Shown: positions 33,188-42,788, numbered from the stretch's first letter. The stretch is 47,948 bases of DNA from an uncultured Porphyromonadaceae bacterium (GCA_900555715.1 USMC01000019.1:1-47948), one strand, 5' to 3'. Numbers and translations: made by a program. The notes: a model not told the origin generated them from the letters alone.

Positions 33188-34624
33188 ATGTCAGACAGTC
33201 TCTCCCAGGCAGTAGAAACAGCCCTCGGCGCCGGCATCGACGTGCCGGCATCCGACGACAACGCCGCATACATCGGAAACGACGAGCAGAAAAACCCGTC
33301 GCCGACCGACGCAGCCGCCCTTCCGCGCCGTAAGAAGGTCGACCATCATCTGTGGGGTACATACATTCTCCTCGTTTCCATAGCCATCGTCGAACTGTTC
33401 TCGGCGTCGGTGCAGGAAGTTCACGGAGGGAACATCTTCGAGCCCATCCTCCGACAGGGTATTTTTCTTGTCATTGGTCTTGCGATGATGCTCATCATCC
33501 AGAAAATACACTACCGCCACGTCTACAATTTCATACCTATCTACGTCATCGCCAGCATCTGCCTGCTCGTGGCGGTGGCAGCAGGCGGCGAAGAGGTCAA
33601 CGGCGCTGTCAGGCGAGTACGCATAGCGGGCATTCCCGTGCTTCCCGCCGAGTTTATGAAACTTGCCGCGGCACTCGGCATGGCATGGATTCTCACACAG
33701 ACACAGGTGAAGGACAAACACGACGTCACATGGGGCGGTTTTGTGGCGTGTATGCTGTTCATGCTCATCAGCTGCGTACTGCTCTTTTCGCAAGGTCTGT
33801 CAAACACCCTGATAGTGGTCGCAATTTCATTCTCCATGATGCTTGTCGGCGGAATGAGCCTTAAAAAAGTGTTCCTTGCCCTCGCCATAGTGGGAGTTCT
33901 GGGAGGAACGGCAATTTTCATAAAGACCCAGGCTAAAGACACAACGGAGCTTACCCCCGTGCAGAGGCAGACTTTCGAACTCAACCACGTCACTATTGAG
34001 GAAGGGCTTGCCGACGGTCGCGGCGAGACATGGAAGCAGCGACTGATACGGCACTTCAAACCTGACAAATACAACGAAAAATTCGACGTCAAGTACCAGC
34101 AGGAACAGCTGAGCTATATCGCCCAGGCACACAGCGGCATAATAGGCGTCGGTCCCGGCAAATCGCGTGAGAACGCCCGCCTGCCGCTGGCGTCGCTCGA
34201 CTATATATATGCAATCATCATCGAGGAACTCGGACTGCTGGCAGGATTAGGAATACTCATTATATATATGTGGATTCTCGGACGAAGCGCCAAGCTAACC
34301 ATGCAGTTCAAAATGACGATGCCCGGTGTTCTGGTGATGGGGTGCGCGTTCACCATCGTCTTCCAGGCGCTGTTCCACATGTCTATCGTCACCGGTGTCT
34401 TCCCCGTCTCAGGTCAGCCCCTGCCGCTGATTTCCAAAGGCGGCATTTCCGTGCTGGCGACATCGCTGGCTTTCGGCGTGATGCTCAGCTGCGCCAAACA
34501 TGCGGCACGCGCCAGCGACACCAAGGCAGAGCAGGCTAAGGAACGTGCGAGTCTGCCCGAAAATGCACGCTCGGTCAACCCCGTGCTCATTTCGGACGTT
34601 GATACAACAAAAGAAGAAAAATGA
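33188..34624 (+). CDS. ftsW: septal peptidoglycan polymerase FtsW
   Basis: FtsW is the SEDS glycosyltransferase that polymerises septal lipid II with FtsI. The 478 residues have a cytoplasmic N-terminus of about 55 residues, roughly ten membrane helices, PAEFMKLAAALGMAWIL, a large periplasmic loop (about 245-310, with QLSYIAQAHSGIIGVGPGKS), EELGLLAGLG and the end motif PVSGQPLPLISKGGISV. The conserved Asp/Glu residues of the SEDS core around the loop are present. The C-terminal about 40 residues are polar. It overlaps murG by four bases (ATGA). Confidence 0.95.
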   Translation: MSDSLSQAVETALGAGIDVPASDDNAAYIGNDEQKNPSPTDAAALPRRKKVDHHLWGTYILLVSIAIVELFSASVQEVHGGNIFEPILRQGIFLVIGLAMMLIIQKIHYRHVYNFIPIYVIASICLLVAVAAGGEEVNGAVRRVRIAGIPVLPAEFMKLAAALGMAWILTQTQVKDKHDVTWGGFVACMLFMLISCVLLFSQGLSNTLIVVAISFSMMLVGGMSLKKVFLALAIVGVLGGTAIFIKTQAKDTTELTPVQRQTFELNHVTIEEGLADGRGETWKQRLIRHFKPDKYNEKFDVKYQQEQLSYIAQAHSGIIGVGPGKSRENARLPLASLDYIYAIIIEELGLLAGLGILIIYMWILGRSAKLTMQFKMTMPGVLVMGCAFTIVFQALFHMSIVTGVFPVSGQPLPLISKGGISVLATSLAFGVMLSCAKHAARASDTKAEQAKERASLPENARSVNPVLISDVDTTKEEK

Positions 34625-35745
34625 CTGGAAATAGACAAACCATAAGAGCTCTTATCAGCGGAGGCGGCACGGGAGGACACATATTCCCCGCCCTGTCGAT
34701 AGCCGCAGAAATAGAAAAGCAATATCCCGGCAGCGAAATACTCTTTGTCGGCGCCGAAGACCGCATGGAGATGCAGCGCGTGCCGGCTGCAGGATATCAG
34801 ATAATAGGACTTCCTGTCGCCGGATTCGACCGGAAGCATCTGTGGCGCAACTTCGGCGTGCTCATCAAACTATGGCACTCTATCCGCAAGGCACGCAAGA
34901 TTGTGGCAGACTTCAAGCCCGACATCGCTATCGGTGTCGGCGGCTATGCCAGCGGTCCAACACTCAAAGCAGCCCAGCGCGCCGGAGTGCCTACTGTGCT
35001 GCAGGAGCAGAACTCCTACGCCGGAGTCACCAACAAACTTCTCGCCGCAAAAGCGAAAGCCATCTGCGTGGCATACACTGGCATGGAACGCTTCTTTCCG
35101 GAAGACAAAATCGTGATGACGGGCAATCCTGTGCGCGCAGCACTACTGCAGCCGGGGATGACACAGGAAGAAGCAAAGAAAAAACTCGGCATGGACCCCG
35201 ACATGCCGTTGGCGCTTATACTCGGAGGCAGCCTCGGCGCACTCACCATCAACAATGCCGTAATAGACGCACTGCAAAAGCACAAAGCCGAAGGGGCGCC
35301 GTTCTCGGTGCTGTGGCAGACGGGCTCCAGATATTTCGACCGCTGCCGCAAAGCCTACGAGGACTTCGCCGCGCCCAATATCAAAGTGACGGACTTCATA
35401 TCCGACATGGCAGTGGCATATTGCGCCGCCGATCTTGTCGTGGCGCGCGCCGGAGCCGGAACAATCAGCGAGCTCGAACTTCTCGGCAAGCCCGCCATAC
35501 TTGTACCGTCGCCTAACGTGGCTGAGAATCACCAGATGCGCAATGCGGAAGCTCTCGCCAACGTAGGCGCTGCCGGACTCGTGCCTGACAATGACGCCGT
35601 GGAACATCTGTGGGACGAGATGGCGGCTACAATAGAAAACAGCTGCACGCTCGCCGCACTCAGCGCGAACATAAAAAAACTCGCGCTACCCGACAGCGAC
35701 AAAAAAATAGTTGAAACAATCACCAAGGTATTATCACACGAATAA
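34621..35745 (+). CDS. murG: UDP-GlcNAc:lipid I GlcNAc transferase
   Basis: MurG turns lipid I into lipid II at the inner face of the membrane. The 374 residues contain SGGGTGGHIFPALSIA (G loop 1), GVGGYASGPTLKAAQRAG, EQNSYAGVTNKLLA, GGSLGALTINNAV and RAGAGTISELELLGKPAIL with PSPNVAENHQMRNAEAL. All are key family motifs. It overlaps the end of ftsW by four bases and the stop codon is directly followed by the murC ATG. Confidence 0.97.
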   Translation: MTGNRQTIRALISGGGTGGHIFPALSIAAEIEKQYPGSEILFVGAEDRMEMQRVPAAGYQIIGLPVAGFDRKHLWRNFGVLIKLWHSIRKARKIVADFKPDIAIGVGGYASGPTLKAAQRAGVPTVLQEQNSYAGVTNKLLAAKAKAICVAYTGMERFFPEDKIVMTGNPVRAALLQPGMTQEEAKKKLGMDPDMPLALILGGSLGALTINNAVIDALQKHKAEGAPFSVLWQTGSRYFDRCRKAYEDFAAPNIKVTDFISDMAVAYCAADLVVARAGAGTISELELLGKPAILVPSPNVAENHQMRNAEALANVGAAGLVPDNDAVEHLWDEMAATIENSCTLAALSANIKKLALPDSDKKIVETITKVLSHE

Positions 35746-37131
35746 ATGGAACTCAAAGATACCGAGCGCGTTTTCTTTGCAGGCATCGGCGGAATAGGCA
35801 TGGCGGCTCTCGCCCGCTACTATCTCGCCAAAGGTCTGCCGGTTGCCGGATACGACCGCACAGAAAGCGCACTCACCGACGAACTTGCCGCAGAAGGCGC
35901 TCTGGTGAGCTACGACGACTCTATCGACGCCGTGCCGGAAGCTTTCAGGCAGAAAAAAGGCACATTAGTAGTGTACACACCCGCTGTGCCGGCGACGAAC
36001 ATACCTCTTACATTCTTCCGCAAGGAAGGATTTGAAATCCACAAGCGTGCCGCCGTGCTCGGGCAGATTACCCGTGCGTCGAAAAGCCTCTGTTTCTCCG
36101 GCACACACGGCAAGACCACCACATCGTCGATGGCTGCGCACATCATGCACAGCGGCGCTGTGGGATGCAATGCATTCCTCGGCGGCATCTTGCTCGGCTA
36201 CAACAGCAACCTCATGCTGAGCGCCACATCGCCCTTCAGCGTCGTTGAGGCTGACGAATACGACCGTTCCTTCCACCAGCTCACCCCATTCATCGCTGTC
36301 GTCAACGCCACCGACCCCGACCATCTCGACATTTACGGCACCGAGGAGGCATACCTTGAGAGCTTCGCGCATTTCACCGAACTCATCCGCAGCGACGGCG
36401 CACTGCTCGTCCATACCGGTCTCAAACTCGTTCCCCGTCCACCCCAAGGCGTGCCCGTCTATACTTTCAGCCGGCATGAAGGCGATTTCCACGCAGAGAA
36501 TATCCGTATAGGCAAGGGGACTATTGTTTTCGATTTCGTCCATCCCGGAGGCACCATCACCGACATTGAGCTTGGTGTGCCTGTTGAAATCAACATCGAC
36601 AATGCCGTATCCGCTCTTGCCGCCGTATGGCTCACGGGCACACTCACTCCGGAGCTCGCGCGCCGTGCAATGGCAAGCTATCCTGGAGTAGAACGCCGTT
36701 TCCAGTTCCACCTGAAGGAAGAAAACCGCGCCGTCATCGACGACTACGCCCATCATCCCGACGAGCTCCGCCAGAGCATAGCTTCCGTACGGGCGCTTTA
36801 TCCCGGACGCAAGCTCACCGTAGCTTTCCAGCCGCATCTCTATAGCCGCACACGCGATTTCGCACAGCAGTTTGCCGACGTGCTCTCGGCAGCAGACGAA
36901 GTCGTGCTCATCGACCTCTATCCCGCACGCGAAGAACCGATACCCGGCATAAGCTCGGACACCATTTTCCAGAAAGTGAAAAACGAGAAAAAAATTCTCA
37001 TTTCGAAACAAGATTTTGTCGATACGATGAAAAATCGTAACTTTGAAATCCTGTTGACATCAGGTGCCGGCGATCTCAACCTCTACGTGCCAGCCCTCGT
37101 AAAGGCACTGAAAGCCGAAGCAATCGAATAA
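35746..37131 (+). CDS. murC: UDP-MurNAc:L-alanine ligase
   Basis: MurC adds the first amino acid of the stem peptide. The 461 residues contain FFAGIGGIGMAALARYYLAK, the ATP loop CFSGTHGKTTTSSMAAHIM, EADEYDRSFHQL, NATDPDHLDIYG and DDYAHHPDELRQS. The start abuts the murG stop with no gap. The last 40 codons carry an internal promoter (37015-37045) that may serve the three genes after it. Confidence 0.97.
   Translation: MELKDTERVFFAGIGGIGMAALARYYLAKGLPVAGYDRTESALTDELAAEGALVSYDDSIDAVPEAFRQKKGTLVVYTPAVPATNIPLTFFRKEGFEIHKRAAVLGQITRASKSLCFSGTHGKTTTSSMAAHIMHSGAVGCNAFLGGILLGYNSNLMLSATSPFSVVEADEYDRSFHQLTPFIAVVNATDPDHLDIYGTEEAYLESFAHFTELIRSDGALLVHTGLKLVPRPPQGVPVYTFSRHEGDFHAENIRIGKGTIVFDFVHPGGTITDIELGVPVEINIDNAVSALAAVWLTGTLTPELARRAMASYPGVERRFQFHLKEENRAVIDDYAHHPDELRQSIASVRALYPGRKLTVAFQPHLYSRTRDFAQQFADVLSAADEVVLIDLYPAREEPIPGISSDTIFQKVKNEKKILISKQDFVDTMKNRNFEILLTSGAGDLNLYVPALVKALKAEAIE
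37015..37045 (+). promoter_or_regulatory. internal promoter in murC for ftsQAZ
   Basis: TTTG at 37015-37018 and TAACTTTG at 37038-37045 are exactly 19 bases apart, a full match to the Bacteroidetes promoter. Transcription would begin near 37051, about 107 bases before ftsQ. The AT-rich codons here (for residues K-N-R-N-F-E) stand out in an otherwise GC-rich gene. Confidence 0.6.
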
Positions 37132-37157
37132 ACTATTATCTCGCAGAGCATTAACCC

Positions 37158-38027
37158 ATGTCGAAGAAAACTGTCATAGTATGCATCCTGACGATCATAA
37201 TGATCGCCTACTACTGCTATGCTCTTCCGCTGACGTGGGGCATGGCGTCTGAGGCACATCTGAAAAAGGGAGTCGACATATTCCTGACTGATACAACCTC
37301 GAAGTTCGTCAACCGTGCCGACGTTCTCGATGAGCTCGGCATCGATGCCGACTCTCTGCCGAAATACCGAATCAGCACCTTCGATCTCGGCAGTCTTGAA
37401 AAAAAGCTCAGAGCGTCGGACAAACTTCAGGCCGCCAACGTGTCGCTGATGGCAGACGGCAGGCTCGTCGTCGACGTAGAGCCCATGATTCCTGTCGCGC
37501 GGGTGTTCGATACCGGAAAACCGTCCTACTATATCAACGCCACCGGCAAGCGCATCTCCGCCGAGCTGCGCTACTCCATCGACCTTCCGGCTATTGTCGG
37601 AACATTCAGCCGTGAGTATCCGCCCGAGCGCCTGATTCCGCTTCTCGACTATATAAGCTCCGACAAGCGCGTCAATGCGCTCGTCGCAACCGTGACACAG
37701 GAAGCCGACGGCAACATCATAATAGTGCCGTCTATCGTCGGTCATGTCATCAACTTCGGCGACACCACGCAGGTTGCAGACAAATTCGCGAGGCTCAGAG
37801 CCTTCTACCGCCACGTGATGCCTACGAAAGGCTGGCTCACATACGACACCATTTCCGTCAAATGGCGCGACCGTGTAGTGGCGACGCGGCGCCTGAAAGA
37901 AGCTCCGAAGATTGCCATCCCGACCTACGAAGACGAGACCGGCATTCTCGACATCGACGACAACGAGCCATCGCCTGACGATATTAGCCCGGAAATAATT
38001 GAAGAACAAAAGAAAACTCTTCCTTAA
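37158..38027 (+). CDS. ftsQ: cell division protein FtsQ
   Basis: FtsQ is a bitopic membrane protein linking FtsA/FtsZ to the FtsBL-FtsWI group. The 289 residues have a very short cytoplasmic end (MSKK), a membrane helix at about 5-25, a POTRA-like domain (about 38-110; TSKFVNRADVLDELGIDADS, then KLRASDKLQAANVSLMADGR) and a beta domain with DTTQVADKFARLRAFYRHV. The C-terminus is acidic. Low conservation makes context, just before ftsA and ftsZ, part of the evidence. Confidence 0.88.
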   Translation: MSKKTVIVCILTIIMIAYYCYALPLTWGMASEAHLKKGVDIFLTDTTSKFVNRADVLDELGIDADSLPKYRISTFDLGSLEKKLRASDKLQAANVSLMADGRLVVDVEPMIPVARVFDTGKPSYYINATGKRISAELRYSIDLPAIVGTFSREYPPERLIPLLDYISSDKRVNALVATVTQEADGNIIIVPSIVGHVINFGDTTQVADKFARLRAFYRHVMPTKGWLTYDTISVKWRDRVVATRRLKEAPKIAIPTYEDETGILDIDDNEPSPDDISPEIIEEQKKTLP

Positions 38028-38039
38028 ACATACCGTTCT

Positions 38040-39572
38040 ATGGAAACGAAATATATAGCAGCAATAGAAATTGCCTCATCGAAAATCAAAGGAGCGATAG
38101 GCTCTGTAGGTTCCGACGGCCGGCTGTCGGTTCTTGCCGTGGAAGAAACTCCGTCGGGCGACAATGTGCGCTACGGACGTGTGCAGAACATCCGCGAAGT
38201 GTCAGCAGCTGTCAACGACATCATCCAGCGGCTTGAGAGCGCTCCGGCCGTCGCCCCGCGCCGAATCCGTGCGCTTGCTGTTTCCATAGGCGGACGCTCA
38301 CTGTCGAGCACACCCGCCAAGTCCTCTGCCAAGTTCGCCGACGAATGCGAAGTGACAGAGAAGCATGTGCAGAGGCTTATCTTCGACGCAATGCACAATT
38401 TCGTCAGCGACAAATATGTCATAGAACCGATTCCGAGAATGTTCTATGTCAACAATTCCGCTGTCCGCCAGCCCGTAGGCACATTCTGCGACAGCCTCCG
38501 CGGCGAATTCCTGATGATTACATGCAGCAGGGAAACACGCCAGAACCTCGAACGCATAAAGTTCGACACCATATCGCCGACAGATGTGAAATACATCATC
38601 GAAACGAAAGCCACTGGCGACTTTGTTCTCACCGCTGACGAAAAGGAACTCGGAACAGCACTTGTAGATATCGGTTCAGAGACCACGACTGTCGTAGTGT
38701 ACAAAGACGGCACTCTCGCCTTCGCAAGCACAATACCGATGGGCTCGCGCCTGCTCACGCTCGACCTTGTCGCCGGACTCGGCACAACAGAAGAGGCTGC
38801 GGAGAAACTCAAGCGCGAGATAGCCGCCGACCAGAGCAACAATGAGGAAGCGCACAAGTATATCCACTCACGCGCCGGCGAAATCATCGCCAACGTCCTC
38901 AATCAGGTCGACACCGCAGGGCTCGGAGCACCGGCGATATCGAAAATCGTCGTCACCGGCGGAGGAGCGGCGACACAGGATTTCATCGCCCAGCTGTCGG
39001 CACAGTTCAAAATTCCGGTGCGCGTGGCAGAGATGCCTGCCGAAATCACCTTCCGTGTGCCCGGACGTAACAACAGCTCGAACATCGACATCGTCGCGCT
39101 GCTTGCCGCCGCAGGGAAAAGCATCGCAGACAGCTGTCTGACGGAGGAAAGAACCGACGACGACAGCCTCGTTTACTCTTCCATGGAACCCGTAGAGTCC
39201 GACATGGTCGTTATCGACGGACCGCGCTTAGAGCCTGTACCCGAAAAGAAAGAAGAAACCGTGCATGACGACTCCGACGACGACGACACTCTTTTCGACG
39301 ACGACCCCGACGACCCGGAAGTTCCCAAGAAAAAGGCGGAGCAGAAAGAAGAACCGAAGGAAAAGCACTCGTTTTCGTTCTTCGGCAAAAAGAAAAAGAA
39401 GGTCGAGGAAGAGCCTGAACAGGAAGTTCCCGAAGAACCTGAGGAACCAGAAGAAAACGACGATCCCGACAACTACATCAGGGTCAGAGAGAAACTCGGA
39501 GGCTGGCAGAGCAAGCTGGCAAAATTCTTCGCACCGACAGAAGGCTACGAAAAAGACGACGACGACGAATAA
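38040..39572 (+). CDS. ftsA: cell division protein FtsA with long charged C-terminal insert
   Basis: FtsA is the actin-like ATPase that anchors FtsZ to the membrane. The 510 residues exceed the usual 410-450. The core (1-390) has AAIEIASSKIKGAIG, SHS2-type 1C domain, LVDIGSETTTVVVYKDG (phosphate 2) and VVTGGGAATQDFIAQL (adenosine). Residues about 400-490 are low complexity, first Asp-rich and then Lys/Glu-rich (runs such as DDSDDDDTLFDDDPDD and KKKKKVEEEPEQE). The end, LGGWQSKLAKFFAPTEGY, is an amphipathic helix fit for membrane binding. The charged tract thus acts as a flexible linker between core and anchor. Confidence 0.94.
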   Translation: METKYIAAIEIASSKIKGAIGSVGSDGRLSVLAVEETPSGDNVRYGRVQNIREVSAAVNDIIQRLESAPAVAPRRIRALAVSIGGRSLSSTPAKSSAKFADECEVTEKHVQRLIFDAMHNFVSDKYVIEPIPRMFYVNNSAVRQPVGTFCDSLRGEFLMITCSRETRQNLERIKFDTISPTDVKYIIETKATGDFVLTADEKELGTALVDIGSETTTVVVYKDGTLAFASTIPMGSRLLTLDLVAGLGTTEEAAEKLKREIAADQSNNEEAHKYIHSRAGEIIANVLNQVDTAGLGAPAISKIVVTGGGAATQDFIAQLSAQFKIPVRVAEMPAEITFRVPGRNNSSNIDIVALLAAAGKSIADSCLTEERTDDDSLVYSSMEPVESDMVVIDGPRLEPVPEKKEETVHDDSDDDDTLFDDDPDDPEVPKKKAEQKEEPKEKHSFSFFGKKKKKVEEEPEQEVPEEPEEPEENDDPDNYIRVREKLGGWQSKLAKFFAPTEGYEKDDDDE

Positions 39573-39596
39573 TATACCTCTAAAACAACCGAAGCC

Positions 39597-40958
39597 ATGA
39601 TCGATTTCGAACCGGAAAACCCCGAATTGATTGACAAATACAAGAACGCCAACGAGACCCTCGCAGGCGGTGCACCCACGATTCTCGCCATGGGCGTGGG
39701 CGGCGGCGGATGCAACGCCGTGTCATACATGGCTAAACAGAATGTCAAAGGCGTCGATTTTGTCGTTCTCAACACCGACCGCCAGGCTCTTCTGCCCATC
39801 GACGTGCCGACGAAAGTGCTCCTCGGTCCGAAGGTTTGCGGAGGCTACGGTGCCGGCAGCAAACCCGAAAAAGGACAGGAAGCCGCAGAGGAAAGCAGCG
39901 AAGAAATCGAAAAGCTCTTCACGCCCGACGTACAGATGGTTTTCGTCACCGCCGGTATGGGCGGCGGCACAGGAACGGGAGCCGCACCTGTCGTGGCAGG
40001 TCTCGCCAAGAGCCGCGGCATACTCACGGTGGGCATTGTGACGATTCCCTTCTTCTTCGAAGGCATGGTGCGTATCAAGTGCGCCATTGAGGGTGCGTCG
40101 AAGCTCCAGAAAAACGTCGACGCCATGCTCATAATCAACAACGACCGTCTGAGCAAGATATACCCGAAAATGGCATGGAGCGACGGATTCAGCAAAGCCG
40201 ATGAAATCCTGACAACGGCAGCGCGCACCATCTCCGACATGGTAACCATTCTGGCGAATATCAACATTGATATGCGCGACGTCGACACCTGTCTGCGCGA
40301 CGGACGCACCGCACTTATATCCGTAGGCTACGGCGAAGGCGAGAACCGCCTTTCGCAGGCAATACAGAACGCTCTCAACTCGCCCCTGCTGTGCGACACG
40401 AACATCATGACGGCAAAGAAGCTACTCTTCGCCTTCTACTATTCGCACGACCTCAACCCGCCGCTGCTCATGGAGGAATCCATGCAGGCCAACAACCTCG
40501 TGGCGGAAATACAGCAGTCGGTACACATCAAGTTCGGCTGGGGTTTCGACGACACCCTCGGCAATAAAATAAAATTTACCATCCTCGCCTCAGGCTTCGA
40601 TCTGTCCGTAGACACGAACGGCATACACATCGACGTCATCGAAGGCAATAAGGAGGACGTCGGAGGTGAGACGTCGGCAACAGACATCAGCGCCATTTCC
40701 GCCGCCTACGGTCGCGACAAAGTCGACGACCTCATCCGCCGTCAGGAAACGCAGAACTACTACATCCTCGGCGCCGACGAGCTCGACAGCGACGAAGCCA
40801 TAGCCATGGTTGAGGCGACACCGGCATACAAACGCGACAAACGCCGCATTGCCATGAAGCAGCAGCCGGCTTTCGACATCAACGGAAACCCGTCGGAACA
40901 GAGCAAGACAAAAACAAAAAATTCCGGTACAATAACATTCTCTCCAAATGACCGATAA
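39597..40958 (+). CDS. ftsZ: cell division protein FtsZ
   Basis: FtsZ is the tubulin-like GTPase that forms the division ring. The 453 residues contain VGGGGCNAVSYMA, NTDRQAL, the tubulin signature GGGTGTGAAPVVAGLAK and the T7 loop around NINIDMRDVD. The C-terminal variable part (about 350-453) is rich in charged residues and ends SGTITFSPNDR, a tip that departs from the DIPxFLR-like peptide of Proteobacteria; which residues bind FtsA cannot be read here. The gene follows ftsA by 24 bases, and its last 11 bases overlap the sirtuin gene. Confidence 0.97.
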   Translation: MIDFEPENPELIDKYKNANETLAGGAPTILAMGVGGGGCNAVSYMAKQNVKGVDFVVLNTDRQALLPIDVPTKVLLGPKVCGGYGAGSKPEKGQEAAEESSEEIEKLFTPDVQMVFVTAGMGGGTGTGAAPVVAGLAKSRGILTVGIVTIPFFFEGMVRIKCAIEGASKLQKNVDAMLIINNDRLSKIYPKMAWSDGFSKADEILTTAARTISDMVTILANINIDMRDVDTCLRDGRTALISVGYGEGENRLSQAIQNALNSPLLCDTNIMTAKKLLFAFYYSHDLNPPLLMEESMQANNLVAEIQQSVHIKFGWGFDDTLGNKIKFTILASGFDLSVDTNGIHIDVIEGNKEDVGGETSATDISAISAAYGRDKVDDLIRRQETQNYYILGADELDSDEAIAMVEATPAYKRDKRRIAMKQQPAFDINGNPSEQSKTKTKNSGTITFSPNDR

Positions 40959-41649
40959 AAAGCTTAAACTTGTCATCTCCACAGGCGCCGGCATCAGCGC
41001 TGAAAGCGGAATACGCACCTTCCGCGACGCCGACGGGCTGTGGGAAAACTATCCCGTGATGGATGTTGCCAGCGCCGACGGGTTCCGACGCAACCCCGCG
41101 CTCATACACCAGTTCTACAACGAACGCCGCGCACAGCTCGGGCAGGCACAGCCCAATGCCGCCCACACAGGGCTGCGCGAGCTGGAGAAATACTTCGACG
41201 TATACGTCATCACGCAGAACGTCGACGACCTCCACGAGCGCGCCGGCAGCAAGAACATCCTTCATCTCCACGGAGAACTGACAAAAGTACGCGCCCTCGA
41301 CGACGAAAGCAAGCTCTATAAGATTGACTATAACCAGACAACGACGCCCGACACCGTCATCGACGGTCACCACGTGCGCCCGCACATTGTCTTCTTCCAG
41401 GAAGCAGTACCTATGTTCGAGCCAGCCGTCGACCTTGTCGCACAGGCCGACATATTCGTCATCATAGGCACATCGCTCGTCGTATACCCTGCGGCAGCTC
41501 TGCTCAACTATGTGCGCCGCGGCGTACCAGTCTACTATATCGACCCCAACCCCGGCACAGTACCCGCCGGAGTGACGCTCATACGCAAAAAAGCCACCGA
41601 AGGAGTGGCGGAGCTTGAAAAGATTCTAATCGACAAATACTGCAAATAA
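40948..41649 (+). CDS. sirtuin (NAD-dependent deacylase) without zinc-binding cysteines
   Basis: Sirtuins remove acyl groups from lysine using NAD. The 233 residues show the NAD fold: STGAGISAESGIRTFRDADG, QNVDDLHERAG, the catalytic His in HLHGELTK and GTSLVVYPAAALLNYVRRG. Two points stand out. The four Cys of the zinc ribbon are absent; the only Cys is the second-last residue. The motif FYNERRAQ has Tyr-x-x-Arg, the pair that makes SIRT5/CobB-class enzymes prefer succinyl and malonyl lysine. So a desuccinylase-type activity is a fair inference. The start overlaps ftsZ by 11 bases, which suggests translational coupling. Confidence 0.88.
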   Translation: MTDKKLKLVISTGAGISAESGIRTFRDADGLWENYPVMDVASADGFRRNPALIHQFYNERRAQLGQAQPNAAHTGLRELEKYFDVYVITQNVDDLHERAGSKNILHLHGELTKVRALDDESKLYKIDYNQTTTPDTVIDGHHVRPHIVFFQEAVPMFEPAVDLVAQADIFVIIGTSLVVYPAAALLNYVRRGVPVYYIDPNPGTVPAGVTLIRKKATEGVAELEKILIDKYCK

Positions 41650-41675
41650 CACAAAATCCTATAAACCAATCTACG

Positions 41676-42788
41676 ATGTTAAAGAAAATGATTATCGGCG
41701 CGGCAGCCGTCCTCTGCGCCACTGTTGCTGTCGCTGCAAATAACGGTGCATGGAAAAACGTCAATGCCTCCGAACTGCGCATTGTCAACAAAGGATTCGC
41801 CGACACACAGCGCGACTACGACCGTCTGCCGGCATATCTGCAAGACAGCATACGCGCAGCTGTATGGAGCCTGCAGCAGAATTCCGCCGGTATCGGCGTA
41901 CGCTTCGCGACGAACTCCTCGCGTATCGGTGTGCGCTATCGCCTTCTCAACAACAATACCATGCCGCACATGGCAGACACAGGCACAAAGGGCACCGACC
42001 TCTACATCCTCAAGGACGGCAAGACATGGCGACATGCAGGCACCGTCAAACCCACACTCGCCGACAAAGCAAACAGAATTGTCGACGGTACGTATATCGC
42101 CAATCTCGACACAACGCGCATGGCGGAGTATATCGTCAACTTCCCGCTCTACGACGGTGTGGAATGGCTTGAAATAAAAGTCGATTCCGGCGCCACCATC
42201 ACCCCCGGAAGCCCCGACATCATCGGCAACAACGGAAAAATCGTCGCCTACGGCACCAGCATCATGCAGGGCGGATGCGCCACACGCCCGGGAATGACAT
42301 CGACAAACATCATCTCGCGTGAGCTCAACCGCGAAGTCGTCAACCTCGGTTTCAGCGGCAACGGCAAGATGGATCTGTGCATAGCACGCGCCATGGCGCA
42401 GATTCCCGACGTGGCGCTCTACCTCGTCGATCCCGTGCCCAACTGCTCGAAAGAAGAAGTGGACTCGCTCACTACGCAGTTCATCGGAATTCTTCACGAC
42501 GCGCATCCCGACGTGCCTGTCGTCATGGTCGAAGGACCTCAGTACGCTGCCACCGACTTCGATTCGCGCATCCGTGAGCTCGTGCCCACACGCAACGCCA
42601 TCTGGCGCGCGAAGTATGAGCAGATGAAGAAAAAGAAATACAATATCTACTATATCGACAACGTTAATCTCACCGGCTCCGACGAGCTCGACGGCACTGT
42701 CGACGGCACACACCTCACCGACCTCGGCTACCGCTGGTATGTCAAGAAAGTGATGCCTGTGCTCAAAAAAGCATTGAAGAAAAAATAA
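41676..42788 (+). CDS. exported SGNH/GDSL hydrolase
   Basis: The 370-residue protein starts with a signal peptide (MLKKMIIGAAAVLCATVAVA) and so acts in the periplasm or outside. Residues about 25-165 form an N-terminal beta-sandwich (SGNH_N type, with GTDLYILKDGKTWRHAG). The hydrolase domain follows: IVAYGTSIMQGGCATRPG (nucleophile Ser of GTS), NLGFSGNGKMDL (Gly and Asn), and DGTHLTDLGYRWYVK (Asp-x-x-His). All four SGNH blocks are present. Such Bacteroidetes enzymes are mostly carbohydrate esterases; the substrate is unknown. Confidence 0.83.
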   Translation: MLKKMIIGAAAVLCATVAVAANNGAWKNVNASELRIVNKGFADTQRDYDRLPAYLQDSIRAAVWSLQQNSAGIGVRFATNSSRIGVRYRLLNNNTMPHMADTGTKGTDLYILKDGKTWRHAGTVKPTLADKANRIVDGTYIANLDTTRMAEYIVNFPLYDGVEWLEIKVDSGATITPGSPDIIGNNGKIVAYGTSIMQGGCATRPGMTSTNIISRELNREVVNLGFSGNGKMDLCIARAMAQIPDVALYLVDPVPNCSKEEVDSLTTQFIGILHDAHPDVPVVMVEGPQYAATDFDSRIRELVPTRNAIWRAKYEQMKKKKYNIYYIDNVNLTGSDELDGTVDGTHLTDLGYRWYVKKVMPVLKKALKKK

